The notes below the pieces were generated by a model. That model worked only from the letters and a program-made list of their open reading frames with translations, searched no databases and was not told the origin of the DNA. A program made the position numbers and the translations under genes. A stretch of DNA of 64,000 nucleotides, taken from positions 23,993,016-24,057,015 of the forward strand of contig NC_052475.1 in assembly GCF_009730915.1 (NCBI RefSeq). Direction: 5' to 3'. Of the stretch, positions 53,701 to 64,000 are shown one piece after another; the first letter of the stretch is position 1; the number at the start of each line of letters is the position of its first letter. This stretch comes from Dioscorea cayenensis subsp. rotundata. Taxonomy: Eukaryota > Streptophyta > Magnoliopsida > Dioscoreales > Dioscoreaceae.

Positions 53701-55330
53701 AGACTCATTTCCACGAAAGGTGAACTCGACTTCACCGAGGGATTTTAAACACTACCCTTTTTGCATAACAATCAGCGACGGCATGAAATCTAGAGCAGAA
53801 AAATCCATTCCCAAAAATGATATCATAGTCGATCATACCCATAACATGAAGACGAGCTAGCAACTCATGACCCAGCAACAATAATGGGGACGAGTTCTCA
53901 CATGCTCTACTAAGAACAATATCAACTCCCACTGGGGGTAGCAACACACAAATCATACTCAAAAGTAGTAACAGGCAAAACATGCTTCCGAATAAAAGCA
54001 GACGAGATAAACGAATGTGTAGCTCCAGAATCAAATAAGACACAGGCATATGTGGAATAAAGCGATAATATACTGACACCACTTGCATTTTGAGGCATGA
54101 GCATCCTCTCGAGTCAATGCATAAACTCGTCCTTGTGTCTTGGCCTTCCAACTTTATGCTTTGAGTTGAGGATGAGGGTTGCTCAGCGACCATCTCCTTT
54201 CCCTCGTGACTGACCCACGGAACCACGAGGGTTTAGGTGTTGGTTCATGCCTAGAATTTTTGAGCTGTAGAGGATCTTTGTGCTCCAGAAGACTGCATCT
54301 GTGGACACTCGGCAATATGGTGCTCAGATCGCCACACCGTAACATGCCCCTGTAACCCACTGCAATCCTTAGAGTCATGCGCACCACCACAAGTAGAGCA
54401 TTTCTTCGGCGAGCGAGAAGAAGCGGTGGCAATCCTCGAGATCTACGAGTGGCGGCTCACCCATTGTTTGAGACTTATTCGACCCACATCGGACTTGGAT
54501 CTTCCTCCATTCCCGATGATTACGGTCTCCCTTGTTGTCAAAACTTCTATCTCTCTTCTTCGAAATCTTACGCTTTGATCCTGGTGTCACCCCAAACGAG
54601 TGTCCAATGACTTAGCGGCCCCTACCACCTCTGCATAGGCGGTCGGTGTAAAGCGGCTAAACCCCTCCGAATATGTGCTGCAGAACCTCCCTCAAAGCGT
54701 CGAGCCTCGCTTTGATCATCATCAACCAACTTCGGAGCATACCTAGAAAGCCTGTCGAATTCCATCTCATACTCATCAACAGACATACTCCCCTGCGTCA
54801 AGTTAATGAATTTTCTCTCAAACTGCACCATCTTGTCTCTGGTGAAGTATTTACAGAAAAGGGCTTTCCTCAGTGCTCCCAAGATTCAAACTCCTTTCCA
54901 CGACGAATCACGAAGTTCTCCTCTGTACCGATGGTTTTTGCGGTCCCTTGAGCATGTACACTCCGAACCTAAGCTTTTCTTCTTCATTACACTTCATCAC
55001 TGCAAAAGCTTTCTCCATTTCTTCTACCCAAACCTCCACATCATCAGGATTGGTAGTGCCCTCAAACGGTAACGGACCCGGATCTTTTTGAATTCCATAA
55101 TAGTCTTCTCCTTAAGCTCACGGGAAGTAGAGCGGAGGCGGGAGGAGGCGGCGATGGTGGGGGTGGTCGTCGCTTGTTCTTGTCTGCAGTCACGCACCAT
55201 GCCTACCACCTCTCGAACCAACTCCATCATAGCTTCATCTCTATCCACCCTTCCGGCCCCTACTTCAGTGGGGGCATCCGCAGAAGTCGATGCCCTGCCC
55301 AAATAACTCTCCAACACTCCTCTCGGCAGC
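53700..55330 (-). pseudogene. gag and aspartic protease region, frames broken
   Basis: From 55317: LESYLGRASTSADAPTE and a Retrotrans_gag block (KALFCKYFTRDKMVQFERKF, LTQGSMSVDEYEMEFDRLSR). A CCHC zinc knuckle (CSTCGGAHDSKDC) is read at about 54360-54400 in a different frame. Protease follows near 54030 with LFDSGATHSFIS. The pieces fall in at least three frames. Confidence 0.85.
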
Positions 55331-55493
55331 TCTACGAGGGTGCCATTCTGCAGGCAAACCCAATCAAAAATTAGACAAAACTCTAAAAAGTTTAACTAGC
55401 TCTTGAGAATGTAAAAGCTAACACATAAGTCATCCTAGCAGTCTAAATCAGAAGGTCTATCAGGAATACTAGGATCAAGATTAACTGAGAACT

Positions 55494-55504
55494 CTCTGAT
55501 ACCA
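55494..55504 (-). other. Primer-binding site
   Basis: On the minus strand TGGTATCAGAG lies a few bases inside the 5' LTR, complementary to the 3' end of initiator tRNA-Met, the usual primer of this group. A second copy is at 45307-45317. Confidence 0.85.
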
Positions 55505-55511
55505 CTAAATT

Positions 55512-57832
55512 TGTCACGCCCCGAACCTGGCTCCCCAGGCCCAGTGCACTGACAAACGGCCACACACCCACCAAGGTGAGGCCCAGTAGGCATGTAAGGC
55601 CTCAAAACCTGTTATCAACAAATCACAAAAAAAGTCTAACGAGAGCAAAGGCTAGAAACAAGAATGGAGTTCAGACACTAAAAAGAAATAACTAAGTGTC
55701 TTGCCAGCAGTTGCTACAAATTTAATCAAATAAAAAAACTATGCCCACAACAAAGCGGGACTTATTACATGCTAAGAAGATTGAGCGGTGCCCCAACGAT
55801 CCTTGCTAAGCTATCCGTCACTGACCTCTACTCCTGATCTGAAAGAAAAAAATAACAACAAAATTTATGAGCTTGACAGCTCAGTAAGCACCCACTAAAA
55901 ATATAGGGATCACTTATCAAAATCATAATTTAATAATTTGCAAAAAACCAACCATAAGTTTAATTCACTTAACATAGATGTCAAAAATTAAGCATATAGG
56001 TCCCCCAAAACAACTATTGCCCAAAAACAAATCACAAAAATTCATATATTTACCCTCGGTGACCCGAGACAAAAACAAAAAGTCATATTTTTTTACCCTC
56101 GGTGACCCGAGCCAAAAATTAACAAAGGCCGATATTCGCACCGACGGCAGCGGTGGGGAAACTATAGTTTCTAGAACAAAAATACGTGTCGACACGGTCG
56201 GGTGTTTAACCCCGATGACGAGGGGTTATTGCAAAGTTAGTTGGGGACTAATTTCTATATCAAAAGTACCTTGTTCACAAAAGCGATGAATTAACAAAAA
56301 TTCAAAAATAAGCAAAAGCACAAGAATACGATAACATGATCCCATTTTTTTGTCATATCAAAAATAAACCAATTAATAGAATCCATACATTAACAGATAA
56401 TAAAAATAATAATATTTGTTAAACAAAAATTAAATAAAATACCCAAAATCAGTAGAATAGAAAATCTGAATTTAAATAAAAGTTAACAATAATCTTTAAA
56501 TATAGTATCTGAAATTCACAAGCTATACTGTCTGAATAAAACAAATGAAATACAACTTTGAAATTCAAAAGTTAACTATAATTTAAACAAAGGAATAATA
56601 GTAAATAAAAAAAAAACAGGAATGATATGATCCTGATTGCAAACGTAGTATATATAATAATTAAAAATTTAAGAAAACCAACATTTAAATAATTTCCAGA
56701 TCTCTTAGTTTAAAACATATCTTTAATTCAAAAAAATTTAAATAATCATAAATCAAATACATGAAATTCAGATGGCAAATAATCAGGATTTAAAATGAAT
56801 TAACTGAAAATTCAAATACTTGAAATATTCAGGATTTGAGACATCTAGACATTTCAGATTCTACAGGATATCATTAATTTGAAGTTTTAAATATATTAAA
56901 AATAATTCCGAAAATACTGTTAATTAAATAAATATAATTTGAATAATGAACTGAAACCTATCTATCACAAAATAAATAAATAAATACTTATTTTCACAAA
57001 TTTAGCTAGTGTCAAAGAACGTATATACATAGCATAATTTATATGTGGGATACTTACCTGATATTCGCTAAATCCACAAAAATCCAAGTTGACTCCTACT
57101 TAACTCTCCACAAAAGAACCTATAGACATAAAAATCAATTCAATAACCCTAACTTTACAAATTAACTAGGAGTCTTGGATTCCAAGTATAACACTTAATC
57201 TTATAAAGGATCGGGAAAAATAAATATCATTGGATACTATAAGACCTCAATCAAAACACTCGCACATCCTAACCCAAACGATGACAGATGCATCAAGAAG
57301 AAAAATTAAAGCTGCTAAAAGCATTACTAATTAACCTTTGAAGGATAATATATATTCACACAATGGCATCCATAAATAACTGGGGATAAAACATGGAGAA
57401 GTAAAAGCTTGCTCGAATTCATCTGAACCACTAGCGAACTATAAAAGAACGTATTTAATAGAGAAACTTAAAAAGAACATGAAGAACCTCATGCAGAGAA
57501 CATCTAACATACAACACCAAACAAACACCCAACATCGCCAAACAAGACCACCACAAGGTGCAATCGGATGATCGCCTAACCTTGTATTTGGAAGTCGCTT
57601 AGATCCTCGTTTGACAATCGGGACTAGGAGAACCTCTCGATTCTGCCACCACAACGCTAAAGAGACGATAGGGAGAAGACTGCGAAGTTATCCCTTTTTA
57701 TTGAGATTTAAAAAAAAATCGCGCAGCCTATGGGTAGAAGGTTATGAAAGGATAAGATAAAACTTTTAAATGAAACTAATTAAATTAAATAAAAAAAACA
57801 AAAAGATAATTTTAAAGAGAGTGGGGTCCACA
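55512..57832 (-). repeat. 5' LTR of the Tekay-like element
   Basis: 2,321 bp with TG...CA ends, paired with 45325-47633. Long AT-rich segments are identical, for example around 56290-56640 against 46126-46470. The PBS follows directly on its inner side. Confidence 0.92.
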
Positions 57833-57856
57833 CCCCCCAAACGAAGCCTTAAATAT

Positions 57857-58101
57857 GAGAATCCATCATCTAGGGACGTCCCTAGATTTCAAATCTAGGG
57901 ATGTCCATAGTAGTCATCGAATGAAAATCTGACGGCTTTTATCATTATGAACAGTAGAAACCGCGTTCTACAGTGATCATAAACAGTAAAAAGGTGTACA
58001 GTGTTCATATAATCAATCAACCATCGGATGATGATCCAACGGCTTAGATTTAAAACATCCATAGATTTCAAATCTAGGTACTTACTTAGATGATATTTTC
58101 C
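57857..58101. mobile_element. 245-bp MITE with palindromic termini
   Basis: Flanked by identical 10-bp sequences ccttaaatat (57847-57856 and 58102-58111). Inverted ends share ATCATCTA, and each end holds an internal palindrome around TAGATTTCAAATCTA (57891 and 58053). Size, duplication length and lack of ORF fit a Mutator-type MITE. It lies just beside the gypsy element in host DNA. Confidence 0.65.
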
Positions 58102-58111
58102 CCTTAAATAT

Positions 58112-58753
58112 ATATATATATATATATATAAATGAACGGCCCAAGATTCTCTCTATAATAAGGACAAAGCTTTTGCTGCCAAAAGATTCTCCACGTTTGA
58201 ACCAATATCAGAGCCTTCGCAATTATTTTTTTTCAAAAGATAGGCCTGATGACAATAAGATTCTGTGTCTTTAAAGCGCCAGAAAAGCTTTTGCTATTAT
58301 AAATTTATTTCAAATCATAAAAATATATCATAAATAAATAAAAATATATCATTTCTAATTGATTATTTATAATAATTGATTAAAAAAAAATCCCCAGTTC
58401 ATCCATAATACTCAACAGCAAATCAAACCACTCAAAAGGATGCCACCTGTAGATTACATGAGTGGGACCCATTATTAGTACTGTTTCACTATCCAATGAC
58501 CAACAGCGGATCCATCTATGCCTTTTGGAAATTCACAAAAGGCGTCTCGCCGCATGGGATCTGATGAGCCAACACCAACCGACCACGTCGGCATTGGGAT
58601 CCACAACACAGGTAACCAAAGAATCACGGGTAAATTATCGTTTTCTGGATATTTTCATATCACCCCTTGATAAGTTGAAAAATTCTTATCAGTCAGTTAT
58701 TTTAATGAGAAAATTTTGATCTTTTTAGGTGGCAATGAGAAAAATTCCTCTTC
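58112..58753. other. PEAMT upstream region
   Basis: (TA)n at 58108-58129, then unremarkable intergenic DNA up to the promoter. Confidence 0.4.
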
Positions 58754-58760
58754 TATAAAA
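58754..58760 (+). promoter_or_regulatory. TATA box of the PEAMT gene
   Basis: TATAAAA about 240 bases upstream of the start codon and about 115 bases before the uORF, giving a leader of normal length. Confidence 0.6.
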
Positions 58761-58869
58761 GGGGCTTCATTTCGCACGATATTCGAAAGAAATCACTACC
58801 GAGCTTTGTTGCGATCTCGGGAAGGAGAAGGAGGAGAGCGAGAGCTTTGGTGATTGGGATCTGCTGGTT

Positions 58870-58947
58870 ATGCAGCAGAGAGGAAGGTGTCTCAATCGCA
58901 GATCGCGTAGTTTCTCTCGATCTCGGATAGCCATCGAGGGCGCTTGA
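58870..58947 (+). promoter_or_regulatory. 25-codon uORF in the PEAMT leader
   Basis: ATG 58870 to TGA 58945-58947, starting MQQRGRCLNRRSRSFSRSR and ending IAIEGA, 48 bases before the main ATG. Plant PEAMT genes (XIPOTL1/NMT1) are known to carry a conserved short uORF that represses translation when choline or phosphocholine is abundant. The length, position and Arg/Ser-rich make-up fit that element. Confidence 0.75.
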
Positions 58948-58995
58948 GCATTTGGTTTCTCCTCCACCCATTCTCTCGATTTGTTGCGTGTGAGA

Positions 58996-61900
58996 ATGGC
59001 TGCGGTTAATGGTACTATAGGGTTTGTTGGTTGATTAATGGCGGATTTCAGCTGGGTTTTCTTCTTGTTTTTTTGTTGATTTAATGGGTTTTTGTGGCGG
59101 TTGGTGTTCTTCGCAGGTGGAGCTGAGAGGGAGGTGCAGAAGAGTTATTGGATGGAGCATTCCCAGGATCTGACCGTCGAGGCCATGATGCTTGACTCCC
59201 GTGCTGCTGATCTCGACAAGGAAGAGCGTCCTGAGGTATGGGAAACTTGATTGAGTTTTTTTTTTTTTTTTATCCACAATGCGGCAGAGATAAAGTTTAG
59301 ATATTACTTGAAAAGGTCTTTTTTGATTGACTTTTAAACCTAGAATTTGGTTTAATTGCAATCTCAAAGAAAAAGTTAAATTTTTTTTTTACTAGACATC
59401 AGAGGTACTCATAACAATAAGAAGAAAAGAATAAGGAGGGAAAAGAAAATGTCGGTACTTATTCTCTAATAATTAATAAATTAAGCTTCAGCAAAAGATT
59501 CATATCTCAACGGTATTAAGAGTTCATTGTGAAAGACCAACATAAGATATTCAAATGTCTCGTGTTTTAAGTTTGTTGAATTTTGTGACGGGTCAAACTT
59601 GTCACCCCCACTCCATGTTATTGGGGAGAATGTACAAATTGGATGTTTAATTTTTGATCTGTTGGTTAGCTCTTTGACTTGCACGGGCTTATCCTATTTG
59701 TAAAAAAATTAAGGTTAATCCATTTTATTTAAAAAAAAATTCGCATGGGTTGATTTTCTTAAATAATGGTAAATATTAATAAGTTTCATGAGCGCAAATA
59801 GTCCTGGCAAGGAAATGAATGGAAAAAAAAAGGTTTTATTAATTAAACAATGAAAAAAAAAAAATGTTTGAAAAGGTATTGCTAGACCTGAAACATTTTT
59901 TTCCCTGTCTGCATTGTTTTTAGCTCTTTGCTGCACATGGCTCGTTGTTTGTAGCATCCCAAATTCTTTGATGTGAAGACTAAGCGTTGTGATCTGCTTG
60001 TAGGTTCTTTCCCTACTTCCACCATTTAAAGGAAAATCTGTCTTGGAGTTGGGGGCTGGTATTGGTCGATTTACCGGTGAATTAGCAAAAGAAGCTGGCC
60101 ATGTTCTAGCACTTGACTTCATTGAAACTGTAATTAAGAAGGTAATTCCATTCACATGCTTGAAAATCTTTTGATTACAAAGAGAAAAAGGGGCAAAAGA
60201 TGAAGAAATAGATAGATCTTTTGACCAGACTGAAGTATTCGAGTGAATTTATTTATTTATTATTATTTTTTTATGTTTCTTTATCCTTTTACAGAATGAA
60301 AGTATTAATGGACATTTTGCAAATGCAAGTTTCATGTGCGCTGATGTTACTTCACCAGAGTTAAAGATAGAAGATGAATCTGTGGACTTGATATTTTCAA
60401 ACTGGCTGCTTATGTATTTGTCGGACAATGAGGTAATGGCTCTGTATGTCTCTATTGACGTATCCATTAATACTCAGACCCCATGATGAGGGTAGTCAAA
60501 AACTTTATAGTTTCCTATGATTTCATTCACTTCTCACAATGAAGCTGGCTCACGAGTATTGATTTTGACAAGAAGTTACTTAGGAGAGTTGCAGTGATGG
60601 ATATCCTGTCAAGATGTAGCATGAAAACATGGTTATGCACATTATTTATAATTAGTTACCTGAAAAAAAAAAAGAACAAATCCTTCCAACTAATTGATTT
60701 CATCTATTAAGCATATAAGAGTTGACAATTGAGTTTGAAGAAGTTATGCAGGGAACTGAACAAATTAGCTTTGTAAGGTGTCTGATTAGTTTGAGGGATT
60801 AACACTTCATTGCTTGGTGTTAGCACTTAAGTTCAAGTTGTCTCAGTAAATGGATTATTTTCTTTGGTTGATTTGCTGATGAACCACATAAATTAAATAT
60901 AAGAACTAGTTAATTTTATAGTTTTGTAAACTAGGACAGGAACAATCTAAAACGAGATTTGCAAACTAGTATATGGGATATCTTAAAAATAGTGATGCTA
61001 TGACATTTTTCTTTTTGTGCCAGTTACATATTTTATCCTTTCTCTTAAAATGAAATATGTAATGGTGATTCCATGTATTAACAATGAAGGTACTGTCAAG
61101 TAGCTTTCTAATTCCTCTGAGCTTCTGTTGTAATTGCTGTAGGTTGAAAATCTGGCAGAAAGGATGATTAAGTGGTTAAAGGTTGGAGGATATATTTTCT
61201 TTAGGGAGTCTTGCTTTCATCAGTCTGGGGATTGCAAGAGGAAAAGTAATCCAACACATTATCGAGAACCAAGATTCTACACTCAGGTAACATACTAACT
61301 TGTTTACATGTTTAAACTACATGCTGTCTATTTAAGATTTGTTTTATCATGATAGTGGTTTATTATATTGTTTATGTTGGCATTGGAGTTTGGCTTGCCT
61401 TATATGCTTATCTGTAATAATATTTTGGTTTGTATCCTGCACAATAAGGCTGTTCTCTGTTGTAAAATGTGCTCTCTGTCTAATGTCCTCTTGCTTACTG
61501 GATCATTTTAAAATGCGTATCAGGAGTAATTGCTGTCCCACTGCTGAATTTTTGTTGTCAAACTTCAGATCCTTAGCACAACACTATCATCAAATGTTTA
61601 ATTCTCAGACATTACTGCAGCAACTCTACAACCGAGTATTTTTCTCAATAAAAACGCTGAGTATTTATTTCTCAAAATATGCTGATTGGACATATATGTG
61701 GAAGCTACTGGGTTTGTTTTAACTTTGAAATTCTGATGATCCATGCCAAAAAACAATTGTAGTGAGTTAGTTCTATATGGGTTGATATCCTAGGGAGAAT
61801 TCTATTTTCATCCATTATTTAAGATTAAATTAGATATATAGTCTGTTAGTGACATTATGACAACTTTCACGTGGGATCAACTCCTCACAATATTAATTGG

Positions 61901-63999
61901 GTGAGCGGCTTGTCCACTTTATCAAAACAAAGAAAAAAAAAAGCATTTCAAGAAAAATTCTGTATATGAGAGTTTGGTTCAATTTCTAAAAGCAGCATGA
62001 TTTACTATTTTCTAACAACAAGTGTTTATGGTCAATTACATTAATCTAAAATTTGTTTAATGCAGGTGTTTAAAAATTGCCATGCTCACAATAGTGGTTC
62101 AGATTCCTTTGAACTTTCTCTTATCACTTGCAAGTGCATTGGCGCATATGCCAGGAACAAGAAAAATCAAAATCAGGTTTTTCTACAATCCAATTATTGG
62201 ATACCTAACAGACTTAATTTTTGTAACAGTGTAAAATTCAATTGCATTCAGTATTTCTTTAGTGGAATATTTAGTAACTGAACTACCCTTTTATTCAGAT
62301 ATGCTGGTTGTTCCAAAAGGTCAGATCAACTGATGATAGGGGATTCCAACGTTTCCTTGATAGCGTACAATATAAAAGTAGTGGAATATTACGTTACGAA
62401 CGAGTCTTTGGAGAAGGCTTTGTGAGCACTGGAGGAATTGGTATATATTTATACATCTTTTGTTCATTAAAGCGGTTTTACTATTAATCTATATGATACA
62501 AATAGTTAATGCATCCGTCTTTTTGAAACTGAGGTCCACCCTGTTTCTGCAACCAGCACTGAAGGAATTCTTCTGGTAAATTGATACAATAGTAAAGCAC
62601 TAATATTTAGAATTGTCAATGGGAACATGCTTATGATATTGCCTATGCATTTATGAGATTTTAGCAACTTTCAGTTTACAACAATTTTTTTTGTCGAGGC
62701 TACAAATGTCGGACCATTTATCATTTAATTCCATTAATCCATAATGACTATATGGAAGATATTAAAGTTGCTGACTTTGCACATCTCTCCATCACAGGAA
62801 GTTCTACTTTTTGTTTTTCTTTATCTCTTCTCTTCTTCCATAACTACACTGAATCCTGAGTGATTATAATCAGAAACTACGAAGGAATTTGTGTCAAAGC
62901 TGGAACTCAAACCTGGTCAGAAAGTCCTTGATGTTGGTTGTGGCATTGGTGGAGGTGATTTCTACATGGCAGAAAAGTTTGATGTTGATGTGATTGCCAT
63001 TGATCTCTCTGTAAACATGATTTCATTTGCCCTTGAACGAGCCATTGGCCTCAAATGCTCAGTGGAATTTGAGGTTGCTGACTGCACAAAGAAAACATAT
63101 CCAGATAATACATTTGACGTGATCTACAGCCGTGACACTATTCTTCACATACAAGTATGCATTCATTTGTGGTTCCATGTTAGTAAACTAAATACTGCTA
63201 AACATTCTGTTACATTAACCTCGTATCAATGGATGACGTTTCAGGACAAGCCATCTTTGTTTAAGGAGTTCTTCAGGTGGCTGAAGCCAGGGGGGAAGGT
63301 TCTCATAAGTGACTACTGCAAGAACCCTGGAACACCATCTGAGGAATTCAAAGAATACATCAAACAAAGAGGATATGATCTGCATGATGTTGGAACTTAC
63401 GGAAAGGTATCATATCAGTTAATATCATTAATAGTCCCTTAGATTATTCATATTGTCAATCCCGGTAGAACTGTCTGGTACAAATAGCATTACTTTTCCC
63501 ACTATTTGCATCTCTCTTGGCACTGATACAGTGATACTCCTCTTTTAACAAAGATAAATTCCCTTTTTTTTTTCCCCTTTGTTTCAGATGCTCAAGGATG
63601 CTGGTTTTCATGAGGTTGTTGCCGAAGACCGAACAGATCAGGTTCTAATCTATGATATATATCTCTGCATTTGAAGGCATTGTATTCTCTGTGACTTCAT
63701 CACAGTAAAGCTCATATGTTCATAATTTCTGTTATAGTTTATTGAAGTTCTTCAGAGGGAGTTGGATGCTGTTGAGAAGGAAAAGGATGAATTTATTTGT
63801 GATTTCTCAAAGGTGTGAATCCCACTTTGCAAAATCCTGCAGTTCTCTCCCTCCCTCCCCCCTTTGCACTATATAAATAATGTTTCTTGCTCTAATACAG
63901 GAAGATTATGATGATATTGTTGATGGATGGCGAGCAAAGTTGAAGAGAAGCTCAAAAGGTGAACAGAGGTGGGGCTTGTTCATTGCTAAAAAGAAATGA
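58996..63999 (+). CDS. PEAMT: Phosphoethanolamine N-methyltransferase, 12 exons
   Basis: Cytosolic SAM-dependent enzyme that methylates phosphoethanolamine three times to phosphocholine. Exons: 58996-59011, 59117-59235, 60004-60141, 60295-60432, 61143-61286, 62066-62176, 62299-62440, 62874-63154, 63245-63406, 63588-63641, 63738-63812 and 63901-63999. All phases agree (492 aa, usual length). There are two methyltransferase domains: the first with [17 protein letters not shown] (57-73) and [15 protein letters not shown], the second with [19 protein letters not shown] (287-305) and [20 protein letters not shown]. It ends [13 protein letters not shown] with TGA two bases before the window edge. 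No frame break. A conserved-type uORF lies in the leader. Confidence 0.96.
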
Positions 64000-64000
64000 A

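Larger units (their letters stand above)
45325..57832 (-). mobile_element. Ty3/gypsy chromovirus (Tekay-like) LTR retrotransposon
   Basis: Minus-strand element: 5' LTR 55512-57832, PBS 55494-55504, gag-protease about 53700-55330, RT/RNase H about 52260-53700, integrase about 51000-52260, chromodomain end split by a solo LTR, PPT 47636-47648, 3' LTR 45325-47633. The order PR-RT-RH-INT plus a terminal chromodomain identifies a chromovirus. LTRs are recent by similarity, yet most ORFs are broken by small indels. A clean 5-bp target duplication cannot be assigned because the left LTR is flanked by another internal piece. Confidence 0.92.

Overview
The window is nuclear DNA from a flowering plant. 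It shows intron-rich genes with GT-AG introns, AT-rich intergenic DNA with many (TA)n tracts, a type I MADS-box gene, a TDY-type MAP kinase, a plant cell-wall acetylation protein and a chromovirus-type Ty3/gypsy retrotransposon. Protein similarity as I recall it suggests a non-grass monocot (a yam-like genome is possible), but this is inference only.

Layout. 861-3509 (-): RWP-RK transcription factor. 3958-5393: long-TIR Mutator-like element, probably a Pack-MULE, about 450 bp upstream of the RWP-RK start codon. 6394-10428 (-): MEI2-like RNA-binding protein. 12167-12679 (+): small uncharacterised plant protein. 13214-17047 (-): REDUCED WALL ACETYLATION (RWA) protein in 16 exons. 18583-19413 (+): intronless M-alpha MADS gene. 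21768-22515 (+): decayed endosulfine-like gene. 23930-24600 (+): LINE remnant. 25015-25563 (+): atypical bHLH gene. 28280-32859 (+): TDY MAP kinase. 35256-35793 (+): DUF7054-type protein with a telobox leader and a long uORF. 40521-40914: MULE-type MITE. 41454-41790 (-): LINE 3' end. 42111-44562 (+): C2-domain ABA-related (CAR) protein. 45092-57832 (-): about 12.7 kb of Tekay-like gypsy retrotransposon, interrupted by a 2,980-bp solo LTR of another family. 57857-58101: MITE. 58996-63999 (+): complete phosphoethanolamine N-methyltransferase gene with a 25-codon uORF.

The genes do not form a pathway and look like ordinary unlinked neighbours. Three themes recur. First, several genes have leader uORFs: PEAMT, DUF7054, bHLH and RWP-RK, and in the last two the uORF stop overlaps the main start as ATGA. 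Second, transposons sit close to promoters, and the MULE TIRs bring G-box (CACGTG) motifs. Third, otherwise well-conserved ORFs (MEI2-like, MAPK, retrotransposon pol) are broken by single extra bases in short homopolymers. The last pattern looks more like base-level error in the source sequence than true gene decay, and readers should bear it in mind before calling pseudogenes.

Exon borders were placed by eye from GT/AG sites, reading-frame continuity and family alignment from memory. No database search was run. I found no convincing tRNA, rRNA, known miRNA hairpin, CRISPR or bacterial-type system.
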